Shown: positions 1-12,254 of the stretch, piece after piece | Numbering within the stretch: position 1 is the stretch's first letter | Layout: each line of letters opens with the position of its first letter | Source of the DNA: Acanthopleura granulata | Taxonomy: Eukaryota; Mollusca; Polyplacophora; Chitonida; Chitonidae | NCBI GenBank assembly: GCA_016165875.1 | Contig: JABBOT010000004.1 | Span: 20,676,007-20,740,006, forward strand | Reading direction: 5' to 3' | DNA: 64,000 bases | Notes under the pieces: generated by a model | Database searches by the model: none | What the model was told of the DNA's origin: nothing | Seen by the model: only the letters and a program-made list of their open reading frames with translations | Position numbers and translations under genes: made by a program

Positions 1-454
1 GCTTCATATTAAGTAATGGTGAAAATGTTCGCTGTTATGGAGAAAGATTTAGACCTTATTTTTAGAGCATAGTCGTGAAAATCTGTTTGTCAAGTTTCTT
101 CAGAAAAGGTACACTTTTGCATATATTTGTCATTAACATTTAGATTTGGCGAACATCATTACAATTAGACAAAATAGGAAAGAAGGACCTAAATTTTCAC
201 AAATAAATATCAGAAAACTTTACCCTTGTTGCTGAAACCTTTTCCTTTCGAACAAACTCTGACCACCTGCATAGGATAAATGAAACTCAGAATCATGGAA
301 AATGACAACAACTTAGTCAAGGATGAAATTTTATGTAAACCTGTATTGTATTACTCGAGATAAACCCTTGTGAGTCTTGCCAATTCTACTGCAGCTTATG
401 CATTATTATGCTACAGTGTAGTCTGTCTGGAGCTATAAGCCTGCATTTTTTTAG
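1..454 (+). other. Intron of the laminin alpha gene (5' part outside window)
   Basis: AT-rich sequence before the first visible exon. No LG-like reading frame is seen in it. Confidence 0.6.
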
Positions 455-548
455 TTGCTGAGGGTGACTCGCCTGGTAAGCTGTCGGAGCTTTCCATAAC
501 AGATGAGATTTTCATTGGCGGCTATGACCAACCACTTGTTCCCAAAGA
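455..548 (+). CDS. LAMA: Laminin alpha exon: LG2 beta strands with FIGG motif
   Basis: The exon follows a tttttttag acceptor and ends at a GTAAGT donor. It enters with two bases of a split codon and leaves with two. It reads through the conserved LG motif DEIFIGGYDQP. First coding exon visible in the window. Confidence 0.88.
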
Positions 549-3500
549 GTAAGTATCTACTAAATTATTGCTGTTAATGTGGAGGTGCAAATTGTGACAT
601 TGAAACAATCTAGATTTGGAAATTTCATTGGTATTTTGTCATGATGGAGATTCTAGGAATATTATCCCATGGGCAATCAATCAGTAGAAAACTGAGCTGG
701 TCATAAACCAATGGTTTCTTGTGTCATGTGTGAGAAGTTATTGGAGCAGGGTGATGTTTGCAAGATGCGTATTATGGCATACAAGATTTTATTGACATTT
801 TGACATTGTTAAAAAAATTTATGTCCCTGAAAGTTATAGAATCCAACACACCATACTTCCTAGTGCAAAACATAAGAAAACTGGATACCTGTGTTTAGAA
901 TAGAAACAATGTTGAAAATCACAAATCTGCCAGTTTTTTCTTAGCTCCCTATTCCACAGCAGCATCAGTGTCCTGTTTTATGGAGTCAGTGGTTATAGCG
1001 TAAAAAACAGATACAGCTTGAACGGGTGTCTACTTGGTATCATTGGCTTTAGTGTGGGCCCAAGTTATCTACCCTTACAAATGACACGCCCTGAAGTTCC
1101 TAGATATTTGGTCATTACAATATTTTCTTTTGTGTTAGGAGTTACAAAATAAATCATTGCTGTCTGTTTTCATGTAAACAATAAACCAATGACATGCCTT
1201 CAGTTGTTCCATTGTTTGGGAATAAGATCTGATTTTAATGGATGCAGTGATTTGCCACTCATTTTGTTGTCTGTGAACATTTCAGTTCAGAGCACAGGTA
1301 ATGTAGCCTCTCCTGCAGCTTTTGTCCTCACCACCATCTTTCATGTTCATATGCACAGTCTTACTTGGTTCACTTGCTGTTATTACAGTATTCAGGTTTA
1401 AGTTTTATTTTTACTTTATTGCTAACTGATCATACTGGTGGATGGTGTATTGTGTATGCATAAGTGATTTTAGTGAGAATCATTTGTTGATTTGGTAGAG
1501 ATTGCCTTCTTACTGTAAACTGGAAATATTTATACTCTTGGTAAAATAATCAGTTGACATCAGAGTGTTGAGTGTGACTATGCAAAGGTGTTTTTATTGA
1601 AGATTTCTTTGTAAAGTAGACAGTATATTGATTGCTTCATCATTTTACACTGCCTGTAAAAACAAAGCCACTGACACTAATAGGCAGTAAAATAGATTGC
1701 TTCTTCTAAACTGCACACATGTAGCAGTAAATTGCCAGATCCACATACTTGTAGAATCAGAAGTTTACAGATTGGCAGACCTGGTTATCACTTTGTTCGA
1801 GGTACTGAGTGACCTGTAGAATTTCAGTCTTTCCTTTCTGTCCAAATCTGTGTCTATCAAGGTGCATCACATGTGCCTTCAGCTTGTAGTGTTCAGATGT
1901 AGTATTTGTTAGATCACCAGCTTAAGTGACCAAGAAGATAATGCCTTGATGTTGCCCAATGCCCTCTGATGCAAGTGACAGTACTTCTCTGAAGAGTTGA
2001 TTTCTTAAGAAAAAAAAACAGGAGGTGTGCAGTGTCATCAAAGTTCCCACTGCCATTTCACAGATTTCAGATGGTTTTGTTCTTATTTCGCCACTCACAG
2101 TGTACAGTGTTTGTGTTCACACCTAACAATGTTTTTAAATTTGTATTCCTGACAAAAGGTAAACATGGGTAAAAGATATCACTGTGGTATGTTGATGCTG
2201 TACACGTATGTGTGTAAAATTGGGATGTTTGGTTTTCACTATGTATTTTTGTTCTCACTCTGCCAGGTTTGGGCTTTATTGTGTATTAACATAGTTCGAA
2301 AAGAGATACATGTTTGAACACAAAGTTATAATATGCATGAATTATTAGGAGTGCAGACCCTTCCAAGTCCAAAAGTCCACTACCATCCAACAAAGATGAT
2401 GTTAATCAGGATGAAGTGGCATCTATACCATAGCCATTGAAGCATATTTAAACAAAGGGCTATCAGATTCATATTTTTCAGTGAATTCTTACCCTTCTTA
2501 CCATACAAATTGTAAATTGTGTCTGGGAACAAGCTTTGTACATGTTTTAAATTCTGTTGTGAAATAATGACATACTTAAAGACATACTGTGTTTGTTTTT
2601 CAGTGATGTAACAACCACAGGGTTTGAGGGCTGTATTAAAGGTGTGCAATTCAATCAGTTTGTGCTCAATCTGGTTGAGGACAGTATCAGATCAAAGGGC
2701 GTTACAGAGGGCTGTCCAGACCAGGTATACTAACAATTCACTGTAACAGACCATTGTTCAAACCTGAAGTGTTCAAAAGCTCAATGGGTTTGTAACAGTT
2801 ATTAAACCGACATGGTGTTTTAGTTGTTTTCTGACTGTCTTGTATAATGTGTTTCATGATTATTTCCAAGTCAGTGAGCTGTTATTGAAGCACTCTGTTC
2901 ATTACCCGATTGCGTCTTGGCACTGAAGTGGCGTATAATGGTAGTATTATAAATTCAGTATGATCAGGGCATTAGTCAGTGAGTGGTGGGGAGGGGTAGG
3001 CTAGGGGGCGAATCATTTCTGATTTTCTGAGCCCCTGATCCATTTGGCTGCTGTACGGTGTAAAATTTGAGAGCGCATTTGTGCTTAGCAAGGTATGACT
3101 ATTTCCTGTGTTTTCAACAGGTGGCTCGAGTGGTCTCACTATCTGCTGACAGCCCAGGCTATGTGGCATACAACTTGGAGGGTGGTATAGGAATGGACTT
3201 TGACATTACCATGAAAATGAGGACTCTGGCAGTGGACTCGCTGCTGGTGTACACTGGAAACACAGATCCATCTATGGTTAGTACACCAGCAAGGGAGGCA
3301 TAGAACTGTAAACCTGAAGTAAAACTCTGTTTTTGTTGATAACTTGTATCAGTGTGTTAACTTGCTTTAGGACATATGTGGAAACAGTGCACATTGTATG
3401 TTATAAATGGCCAAGGTATTGTGTTATAAAACCTGATATTATCACATATTATGCCATATGTAGTAGCTGGGACTTACTAATTGAAAAAGAAAAGGCTTGT

Positions 3501-6500
3501 ATCTCTAGAACAGTTTATCTGATGTTCACCACACATACACATTGGCAAGAGGAAGAACCCTATTGATTTTCAGCAGCCTTCACCTTTTTCTTCAAGGTCA
3601 TTTAAGTTAAATTTTATGCAAGACTTGTAAACACTCGCTAGAATGGTTTATCCCGTTTTCACCAAACTTACACTACACTTGGATATTGACATGACGGAGA
3701 ACCTTGTTGATTTAAATTTTTTTGAATGTTCTATCTCTAGAACAGTTTAACCAAAGTTTACCAAACTTACAGCACACGTATACATTGGCTTGAGGAAGAA
3801 TTGATTGATTTTCAGCGACCTTGACCTTTTTCTTCAAGGTCAGTGGGGTCATTTAAGTTAAATTTTAATTAAGGCTCGTGAAGGCTCGATCTCTTGAACA
3901 GTTTGTACCAAATTCGCCAAATTTGTACCACACCTACACAATGAACAAAATGAAGGTAACTTAAATACTGGAATACACTCTGGAACATAGTGATGCTAGC
4001 CTAGGAGATGAGATAAAAGTATTCATGGAAGTATCTGATCCAAATGAAAAATATATCATTAGAATGAATATGAAGTTTTGAGTGATATTTGAAAGTAAAG
4101 TTTTGTGCTGACCAGGAGAGAAAGAATGCACAGTATTAGATACTTTGACTTCAACATAATTGGCAGGGGATTGTTATCCTGCATTTAGGGAATGTCTACT
4201 TGTAAGATCGTTCAGGTCCTGTGGGTGAACATTGTCTTTTGTCATCTCTCTCTCAGGAGCAAGAGTTTTCTATTTCGGTGATTAATGGGAAGATTGTGGT
4301 GACGGCAAATGCTGGAGAGGGAGCCTTGGTGCTGCCTAGTGATCTTGATACTTACAATGATGGGAAGTGGCACTATCTGTCAGTGGTCAAATCAGGGAGA
4401 AAGTAAGTGGATGTTGCTGTACTCAGTTATATTGGTTTTATTAGTTTAGAGTGTTTTATTAACTTTCACCTGTAAAGGGAATTGTGTTCTGGAAAAACAT
4501 GTAATACACCCTGTAATACATTTAGATTCTGCTTCATACATGATAAATTTGTGGGACTTGAGAGCAGTTACAAGACATCTTAGTTTTTTGTTAAATTTTG
4601 GCAGGATAATGATGAGCATTGATGATAAAGAGTTAGTGGAGAAGCGCATGGTGGGAGTGAGTGACAACATCATTTCTGACATGCCCCTGTACTTTGGGGG
4701 TATTCCATCCTCGTTGAAGGTGAACAGTGCAGCTCAGTTTTTGGCAGGTTGTGTGGGAGATGTCACCATTAAGGGGAGGTAAGTCTTTAACTAGGAAGCT
4801 CCCTCCCTTTTCCCCTTCCTCCTTGATCACTTAAAACTAGAGAATCCTCTACATGGATATTGCAGATAGGCTAACAGATTATTTTATGTGCTCTTTGGTT
4901 ATTATGGTGTAAGGTTTCTTGTGAACATTTGTAGCAAATTGTGTTGCTTCCTTTCTTGGTGCATTGCCATGTTGGTATGCTCATAGGAGAAAGAAAACTA
5001 AAATAACATTAAGGAACATAATTTCAGAATTTCCTATACCTTCTCAGTGTAGATCTTGAAATCGAATTACCGGTAAGCTGTAATGAAACTGAAGAGGAGT
5101 ACAGGAACAGTGAAACCTAATCCAATCTTTTTTTCCTTCCTTATAGCTTTGTCAACTTTGCCGCTCTTCCTTCTGCTGCCATTCAGAGAGCTGTACTAAG
5201 TGGTTGTGAACTGCCCATGCCAGAGCCAGGAGTCAGTGCTTTACCAGATGACTTCAGTATGTACTCTACAATATACGTTTAGACATTGACGTGTAGGATT
5301 GTTTTCAGCCGTCAGATGGTACATGTACAGTCTTGAACATCTCCAACCGTATCTTTCATTCATTACACTTTGGACCTTTTACTGCTTCCTCATGGTACTA
5401 GAGAAAATCTCTTCTGAGAACTACCCTTTAGCTGTGTCACTACACTTGTCTATCATAGATTTCAGCATGGAGTTAAGAGTGCACTTCTTGTTCTGTTTGC
5501 CAGGTCCAGGCACAACAATAGCTCCCCTTCCCCCAGGCCAGTGTGCCCTACCCGTGGAGCCTGCAGTGGATAGTGGGGATGCTGGGTCTATTGCAGGCAC
5601 CAGGTTTGGTATCACTCCACAGAGTCGACAAGAGTACAGAAGACTCCCCTCAAACTTCAAGAGGAGGTAAGTAGGGTTGTGACTAGGAAATTTTCACACT
5701 AAACCCTGGTTCTCAAGGTTTTCTCATTTAACAGAATTGCAAGTCTAGTAAACAGGACATGTAATTGTATAATGAATATTGTTTTTTAGGGCCCTTGCAC
5801 AGATTGGGTCATTCCACCCCTCAAATATTTTTAGGTCAAGGACTTAGAGTATACATAGACTTATAATTTACGTATAGTTTCCTACCTTAATTCTTGTAAT
5901 TACTGGGACGGATATTAGTCCTGCTGAAAACAAAAACAGTACATATATCTACTAGTTTATGCAAAAAGTAAATATGTGGATATGTTGGTCATTAGGTAAA
6001 GTGTAACCATGGGAGAAAAAAGAAATTTTTTATCTCTGTTCAAATTGCATGTATGTTACCTAAAAAAAACAAATATTAGGTATCGCAAAAATTTGAAAAG
6101 TTAGAGTTTTTCTATCACTTAAGCTTGAAAATCTGCATTGCACTTAACAATGTATGTGTCTTTGCTGGTCATTAATAATCAGTGTTTGTTTTTTTGCAGA
6201 GGTACCTTCAGTTTTGAGTTCCGCACAACCGCTATGAATGGCCTGATGTTCTATTTAGCTGACAAAGGTCATAATGATTTTGTTTCCGTATATATCATCA
6301 ATGGTCAGGTGACCTTTGCCTTTGACTGTGGCAGTGGATCAGCCCGATTGGTCAGTCCAGATACTTACAATGACGGGCAATGGCACACGGTAAGATCTCG
6401 GCTCAAAGTACTTTGTCTGATCAATGAATGGAATGAAGAAGTCTCTACGAACTTTGTATAAACTTTACAGGGATGTGAATCTTCAGTCTTCTTGCAAATT

Positions 6501-9500
6501 CCAGACTTTTTGTATTAAAAATTAAAATATTTTTGTTAAAAGAATAAAGACTTTCTTTAAAGTTAATTTTGTAGAATCATACATTTTTGAGAAATTTCAG
6601 ACCTTTTGATCACTGCTGTTCACTTGTCTGACTGGAAAAATTAGGTTTTAGAGTGTGGCAGTGTTAGTTTTTAAGCTGTTTTATCTGTTTTACGAGTGCA
6701 CAAAATACCTGAAATATGACAGAAATGCAAGTTCCTTTTCATGCGTGATCTAACAGTTTGGAATGTGTTTTGTGTGCAGGTCATGTTGATACGACAGAAG
6801 AACCGTGGTGATCTGCAAATTGATGGGTCTAAGGTGCAGTCAGGCCGCTCTAAAGGAGAGAGCACTTCAATCAATGTTTCCCCGCCTTACTTTATAGGTG
6901 GTTTGTCTGAGGACGCTGCCAAAAAAGCTAAAGGCAATGTAGCTGTAAGTAGAGAAGGGCATTTTGCTTTGCTTAGCCTTTATCCAAGCTAAGTCGTCGT
7001 TAGCCAGATTACGTTCTACAAAGATGTACCAGGCTCTGCACCATGTTTGGCTTCAGGAGCTTAAAGCATATCCTGGCTAATGTGACCACATCATTTGTTC
7101 TGTCACTCATGTCTGTAAATGAGCCTTACCAGAGCAAAGACTGTGCTTCAAGTACACATGCATAGAATTGTTCATGTTAAAGGTAGACAAACATAACTGC
7201 ATGGTTATTCCGTTCTACAAGGTGGCAGACTTAACGACAACCCAGGAATCTGCACAGTACTATAAAGTCTTTTCATATGTCTTTTTCTGAGTTTTCAATT
7301 TGAAAATATGCATGAGTCCACGTAAAGTTTAAAGTCTGATAAAGATTCAGTTAACATGCAAAAACTTTGCCCATTTGTATGGGACTGTGGAGGGTTACAA
7401 TTCTATAACATAGGGAGATGTGCCATTATTTGTCTTCCCGAATACCTGGGTGTGTCTTACATCATACTGCATTCTGGCTTATTTCCAATGTATGTAACAT
7501 TGTGTATAATAAAACCAACTGCATTTGTGCTGAGCTGGAGAAGTACTTGGAAGAATATTGTAATCCATAGGAGTTGAATTTATAAGCTTTAAATTTTATC
7601 TTAAAAACTTCATGCAGTATATCTTGATATAGTACCTTTTTTTTTTTTGCCTTCAATTTCAGATTACCCAAGGGCTGATTGGTTGTCTACGCAATTTCAA
7701 GCTAAATAGTATTGACTTTGGTCAACCTGACAACAGTATTGGTGTGCAGCCATGCTTCGAAAATGTAGAGATAGGAACATTCCTTCATGCAGATGGTGGA
7801 TTTGTCACTCTTTGTAAGTTTGCTTGCCATCTGGTATTCATGGCCTCTCTGTGCTGAAACCGTGGAACTTAGGTTGATATTTTTGTACAGCAGTTTTCAT
7901 TGAATGCTTTCACAAAAAACAAGGGCTATTAATTTGGTTCAGTTTGTACGTGTCTGTTTTTATCAATATGGCGTGGAAAGCGCCTGATTGCACAAATTAT
8001 AAAGTCGTAACATGATAAACCATATGCTTTTAACAGATGACAATTACAAGGTTGGGTTGGACCTTGATATTGACCTGGAGATCAAGCCAAGGACTCTCTC
8101 AGGTGTCCTTTTGTCTGTCCACTCCACTGGTGGGGATTTTCTTGCCCTTCAAATGGTGGATGGGGAGGTAAGACTTTGTGCTGCATGCTAAGCAAGGTTC
8201 AGAATAGGCACTGGTCTAGTTCAAAGAAAAGTCAATATCGAATGTGCACTAATACCCATGTTTCAGAATGTGAAGTTACTACAACAAAGTGATGTCCCTT
8301 TGTGATGTGGCATCACCGTTTTATGGGCTGGTATATACAGTATTGAAGAGTTATCAAAAGTGATGAAATAAAACTTTCAAATTGTGTTCTGCAGCAATGC
8401 TGGATATTATTTGACAACAAAAACCAAATTCTGACTGTAGAACATCCAAGCTGCCATGTTAAAGTATAGAGAATTGACCCTACCATCCCGCCAAACAGCC
8501 ATGTGATTTCACAAAGTAATGTCGGTGTATTCTTGTAATGACATAACTCGAAACTTGGGTATTCATCTGTTACTTACATGATGAATACAGTTCTGAGGTA
8601 TATACTATTTATATAGTACCTTAAAAATTTTGAAGTTTATAAAGCAAATGCTTTTTATGTGGTAATCTTCCCTTTATTCTGCCTCTGTTCTTAAGTTTGG
8701 CATTAAATTGCCATGAAGTAAATTATACTGGTGCCAGTGTTGATATTTCTGAAAGTGTTTTGTTTTTTCAATACTTTACATGGAGTGATCTTTCCCAGTT
8801 AAGATATATTGATTTATTACAAATCCAGAAAGTAAATAAAGCATACCATATATACTGTTCATAATATTGTATCATGTATCTTTACAGCTGGTGGTATCAG
8901 TAGACAATGGGGGAGGAATAGTGACGAGCCGATACCTGCCTTTTGTGAACAATGAGCTCTGTGATGGCCGCTGGCACAAGGTTCAAGGTGAGTGGCCCAT
9001 CATAAAAATAGGCTGCATGCCAAGGCTAGGGGTGTCTGTGACAGTATAGGCTACATTGTAGACAACCCCAAATTCAGAGTACCCAGTCTTGGCCTCTCTT
9101 TTAAATTTTTTTTGTGGAATACTGTTTCATGACAAAAATTTGACCAGTTCGGTGCTGAAATATCAGTTGTCATCATTTGAAGTGAAGTTAATTGCAAGTG
9201 TCTTTTTCTTAATATCTTCCTTTGCATTTTGCAGTGGTGAAAGCCAAGAATGTGGTGACACTGATTGTGGACGGGGTTACCACAGAACCAGGTATTGGAA
9301 CTGCGGGAGTTTCTGCCACTGACACGAACGATCCCCTTTACATCGGAGGGAGACCTGGTAAGAGTAATACTTTGCTGATAAGAGTAAATGTAAGAGCGAC
9401 CCCAAGCATTGTAGGCCCATGTCTGGGTGTAGTCGCAACAACCAGGGCCAGATATGACCTGGAGATGTGTATTTATGGTATTTAATTGTGGTAAAGGGAA

Positions 9501-9936
9501 GAAATTGTTTTTATAGACCAATTTTTCTTGAAAGAAGTTAAATCCATCTTTGCTAATAAAGGGTGCCTTGTCTGACTGATCAGGTTCTTTTCCACTGAAA
9601 TGTCTTACAGGTCAGAATATTCAATTAAGGAGTTGTACGCTGGTGTACAATTATTAATATGGTAAAGGTATCTTCTGGTCATAGATGTACTTCTCCATAG
9701 TTAACCATGGAATTGTTTCTCGGACTAAATTAATGAGATGCTCATGATTTTTGAGGTAGTGATGTAATAATTTACTAATTCTGTTCCCTTTAGGTGATGC
9801 CAGTAAACGAGGCATACTCACAGACGAGCAGTTCGTGGGTTGTCTGCGGAATCTGCGACTCAATGGAGATTTGCAGTACTTGACCTCAGGGGTTGCGACT
9901 GGCAAAGTGCAACTGGATTCTTGTCCCAAGACTTGA
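455..9936 (+). CDS. LAMA: Laminin subunit alpha (LAMA1/2-like), C-terminal part, 14 exons, 5' end outside window
   Basis: This is the 3' end of a laminin alpha chain, the basement-membrane subunit whose C-terminal LG domains bind receptors such as integrins and dystroglycan. Fourteen exons with GT-AG borders and fully matching phases encode about 655 residues. In order they give the end of LG2 (FIGGYDQP, GFEGCIKGVQFNQ), LG3 (VNGK-like INGKIVV, YNDGKWH, LYFGGIPSS, LAGCVGDV), a Pro/Ser/Gly linker, LG4 (FSFEFRTTAMNGLMFYLA, YNDGQWH, YFIGGLS, GLIGCLRNFKLN) and LG5 (VGLDLDIDLEIKPR, LCDGRWHKV, TNDPLYIGG, FVGCLRNLRLN), then stop at 9936. The LG5 motif TDTNDPLYIGG and the order of elements look closest to the alpha-1/alpha-2 class. 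The LAMA1/2 assignment is inference; laminin alpha itself is secure. The upstream exons lie before base 1. Confidence 0.95.
549..2603 (+). other. Laminin alpha intron
   Basis: A 2.05-kb intron bounded by GTAAGT and ttttcag. I see no repeats or coding exons in it; the short open frames match no family. Confidence 0.75.
2604..2724 (+). CDS. LAMA: Laminin alpha exon: end of LG2
   Basis: The exon lies between a ttttcag acceptor and a GTATAC donor. It encodes TTGFEGCIKGVQFNQ and then TEGCP, the pair of cysteines that closes an LG domain. It ends on a codon boundary. Confidence 0.92.
3121..3276 (+). CDS. LAMA: Laminin alpha exon: start of LG3
   Basis: The exon follows a tcaacag acceptor and ends at GTTAGT; 52 whole codons. 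It encodes the first LG3 strands, including GMDFDITMKMRT and SLLVYTGN. Its frame is continuous with the neighbouring exons. Confidence 0.93.
3480..3960 (+). repeat. Diverged tandem array inside a laminin intron (about four units)
   Basis: Within the 3277-4256 intron, a unit of roughly 120 bases recurs. Each unit begins near a form of tctctagaacagttta (about 3499, 3635, 3732, 3892) and continues with caccaaacttacac-like and ttgattttcag-like parts. Two units include cctttttcttcaaggtca (about 3583-3600 and 3825-3842). Units are clearly related but diverged. Confidence 0.7.
4257..4402 (+). CDS. LAMA: Laminin alpha exon: LG3 core with YNDGKWH
   Basis: The exon lies between ctctctcag and GTAAGT. 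It encodes FSISVINGKIVVTAN and DTYNDGKWHYLSVV, the typical LG sequence preceding the WH motif. It leaves with a two-base split codon. Confidence 0.95.
4605..4778 (+). CDS. LAMA: Laminin alpha exon: LG3 with YFGG and GCVGDV
   Basis: The exon follows a ttttggcag acceptor and ends at GTAAGT. It encodes MPLYFGGIPSS and FLAGCVGDVTI, equivalent to the FIGG and GC(L/V)R motifs of LG domains. Confidence 0.95.
5147..5256 (+). CDS. LAMA: Laminin alpha exon: end of LG3
   Basis: The exon lies between ccttatag and GTATGT. It encodes FVNFAALPSAA and the closing cysteine in LSGCELP, then the beginning of the LG3-LG4 linker. Phase 1 exit. Confidence 0.92.
5504..5666 (+). CDS. LAMA: Laminin alpha exon: LG3-LG4 linker and start of LG4
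   Basis: The exon follows tttgccag and ends at GTAAGT. It encodes a Pro- and Gly-rich linker, a cysteine in GQCALP and TRFGITPQSRQEY, the segment that opens LG4 in laminin alpha chains. The basic NFKRR just before the next exon could be a protease site, but this is only a guess. Confidence 0.92.
6200..6389 (+). CDS. LAMA: Laminin alpha exon: LG4 core
   Basis: The exon lies between ttttttgcag and GTAAGA. It encodes FSFEFRTTAMNGLMFYLA, NDFVSVYIINGQ and YNDGQWHT, the most diagnostic LG4 stretch in the window. Ends on a codon boundary. Confidence 0.96.
6780..6944 (+). CDS. LAMA: Laminin alpha exon: LG4 with YFIGGLS
   Basis: The exon follows tgtgtgcag and ends at GTAAGT; 55 whole codons. It encodes VMLIRQKNRGDLQIDG and PPYFIGGLS. 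Confidence 0.95.
7663..7813 (+). CDS. LAMA: Laminin alpha exon: end of LG4, start of LG5
   Basis: The exon lies between a pyrimidine-rich tract ending in ttcag and GTAAGT. It encodes GLIGCLRNFKLN and the closing cysteine in VQPCFENVE, then FLHADGGFVTL, which opens LG5. Confidence 0.95.
8037..8167 (+). CDS. LAMA: Laminin alpha exon: LG5 beginning
   Basis: The exon follows ttttaacag and ends at GTAAGA. It encodes YKVGLDLDIDLEIKPR and SGVLLSVHS, matching the first strands of alpha-1/alpha-2 LG5. Confidence 0.94.
8888..8987 (+). CDS. LAMA: Laminin alpha exon: LG5 with CDGRWHKV
   Basis: The exon follows tctttacag and ends at GTGAGT. It encodes LVVSVDNGGG and ELCDGRWHKVQ. Confidence 0.95.
9235..9357 (+). 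CDS. LAMA: Laminin alpha exon: LG5 with TNDPLYIGG
   Basis: The exon follows cattttgcag and ends at GTAAGA. It encodes VTLIVDGVTTEPG and TDTNDPLYIGGRP. An acidic TNDP turn at this point is typical of the LG5 calcium-site region. Confidence 0.95.
9794..9936 (+). CDS. LAMA: Laminin alpha last coding exon
   Basis: The exon follows tccctttag. It encodes FVGCLRNLRLNGD and ends with the closing cysteine of LG5 in LDSCPKT, then TGA at 9934-9936. Ending within a few residues of the last cysteine is normal for laminin alpha chains. Confidence 0.96.
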
Positions 9937-11158
9937 TCCGTTCCAGCATCATCTTTTTAATTCTGCAGACCCTACAACTAGGGTCACTCCCAAGGCTCCC
10001 TTTACCCCTGTTTATAGATACATATCTCTGGCCAGTTGACTGTGGACCAATGTTAACCGCAAGAATGAAGTTTTTGTTGAATGTACATTGATTGCATAAT
10101 ACTTTTAACAACCTGTCTCACATCATTGATTATAAACCTATCTACTAAATTTTAAACTTCATTAAACCAGTACTTTTTGATACAGTTCATTTTTGTTATA
10201 ACTCACTGTTGGTATTATGATATTCTACCATTGATATTTTTTCAGTGGTATGTGATATATGCACTTGTGTTTATGGAAAATTAAACATTTGTGACCAGAG
10301 ATCTGTGTCTTAAAACAGAACCAATTAGTTACCAGTACTAATATTTAGTTTTTCCCAAACATTTTATACAGTCTTGGGAGTCTATTTGTAGGGTGTACAA
10401 GCCAAATTTTGCCCCCTTGTGTCAATTTCATGTTCATTTCAATCAGTGTTTTACTCTGGATCTTTACAACTACGATTTTTTAAAAAGATATTTGTGAGGA
10501 TGAAATACTTTTTTTAAACTGATGGGAATAATGTTAATGGTCTTGTGGAACTGCTTTTCAAGGATCTGATTTTTATGTTTTGTTTGCCAATTGCCAAACA
10601 CAAAACAGTTTTTGTTGTGATGTGCTCTGTACATGTGTGTTTGTATGTTTTATGACAGTTAAGTTATAACTGCTTTGTTGTTTACTGGGGGCAACTTTTA
10701 TTGAACTTGTTAAAATGCAGTAATCAAATATTAGATCACAGGATTTTGACGTGATATCTCCTGAAGACCTCAAATCTACTTTTATGCGTAGAACAGTCAT
10801 AGTATTTCACCAACAAAACTAGCGGCTGGTATCTGTGAAAGGCCGTTGGATGTTCCATGCATAATATTGCCAACCAACATTGTTGCGTCAGAAGTCTGTG
10901 CAATTTTTCTAACCACTTTTCCCTCAGAAATGTTGAAAGGATTTGAAGTGAGACGTATGTCTTAGTCAGTTGTCTTTCAGCTTTTGATTTCCTCATAGTC
11001 TTATTTTTGTGACAACAGTATTTCTGGATATGTTGTTCTATTTCTTGGTTAAATCGTTGAATTCTATAAACGAAAACATTAACTGAACTGCATTGATTCC
11101 TTTCAGTGCTTGTTTTTCCATCCTCAAAAATTGAAAATTTCTTGTGTTTTTTGTGCAG

Positions 11159-11240
11159 ATTTTGGCTGGTAAAACATAGTACTTGTATGTAAATGTATTG
11201 CTATCAAAGCATCCTAATCTACGCTCACAGAAGAAATACT
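11159..11240 (+). repeat. Local dispersed duplicate, copy 1
   Basis: Shares gtacttgtatgtaaatgtat and the following 50 bases, with changes, with 12255-12340. This copy is in the presumed laminin 3' UTR. Confidence 0.65.
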
Positions 11241-11490
11241 GTTGTCACAACAAGTGTCGGTAGATCTGTTTTCTTGTTTTTTGATACATTAAGTGTGAAA
11301 TTCTTTGGGAACTAGTTTTTTTAAATATCTTTTACATATGTTTTAATGTGTCAAGACATCGGTAAGAAAAAGATTTCTTTTTAACTGGTTATATTTTAAA
11401 TTCTTTTTGTGATGGATGTGGAGGTGTAAGGCAGAAATTCTAATTTACAGTTGTTGATAAAGCACTAAATGTACAAAAATGATGAAACGG

Positions 11491-11496
11491 AATAAA
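11491..11496 (+). terminator. Candidate polyadenylation signal (AATAAA) of the laminin gene
   Basis: A canonical AATAAA followed within about 30 bases by a T-rich stretch. No other sense-strand gene ends nearby. Confidence 0.45.
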
Positions 11497-11772
11497 TTTT
11501 TTCCCATGCTGAAGAAATGTCTTTGCCTTCATTTTTCATCACAAGCCCTTTAACGTTGACTTTGTCAGTCATGCCCAGTCGGTTAATTTGTTACCCACTG
11601 ACTACCCACTCAGGAATTGACAATAAGGAATAAAATACACAAAATAGTTTCCATTCTGTTTGCATGGAGGATTGATGAAAGGAAAACCCACCGATTATTG
11701 GGAGAAGTCTGTCATAGTATGGATGTTTTAAGATTTAAATTTCTTCCATTTGATACCACAAATGGAAGCACA

Positions 11773-11940
11773 ATGACCCAGGAGCCTTTCACTAATGCTG
11801 TCCCTGATTTCAAGCCCAGCTCCTGCTGGCTTTTGCTTGGAAAGGTCTGCCATCAACTTTGGGATGCTTGTGGATTTCGCCTGAGCTCTGCCTGGCCACC
11901 CTCGTGTCAGTGAAATATTCACTGGTGAAACACCAATGGA
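11773..11940 (+). mobile_element. Degenerate copy of the window's main tRNA-derived SINE
   Basis: The order of blocks matches the other copies: gacccaggagcc, an internal ttcaagcccagctcctgctggctt, ggaaaggtctgcca, gtggatttcgcc, cagtgaaatattc and tgaaacaccaat. The tRNA-like head is largely lost. Oldest-looking copy in the window. Confidence 0.6.
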
Positions 11941-12254
11941 ATCTTAACATGTAAATGAACTTGCTCATCCCCAGCTGGTACCAGGAGAGGGAGGTGGGAA
12001 TTATAGATTTGGGCCCGTCTGTCCGTCTATGTATGATGGACTTTTTTTTTTTTTTTTTTATGAAAATTGTTCGATGTAAATTGGTACATGACATCATCAT
12101 GAAAAATATAGACCCCTATGTCCCAATTGGGACAAAATTATGGCCCTAGGTTACAGTTAAACTTTTGCACTCTTGCAGTGTGGAGAAAATCATAGCAGGC
12201 AATTTTCTGATGGCTCAAAACAACAGGAGATGTCAGATTTCTTTTGGTCTTATG

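Larger units (their letters stand above)
9937..11515 (+). other. Probable 3' UTR of the laminin alpha gene
   Basis: AT-rich sequence after the stop with no supportable coding potential. The best polyadenylation signal is AATAAA at 11491-11496, followed by a T- and GT-rich stretch. The 3' end is inferred from this signal alone; an earlier end is possible. Confidence 0.5.

Noticed and set aside
9051..9521. 156-codon minus-strand open frame
   Set aside because: It lies opposite a well-supported laminin LG5 exon and its introns; no domain is visible.
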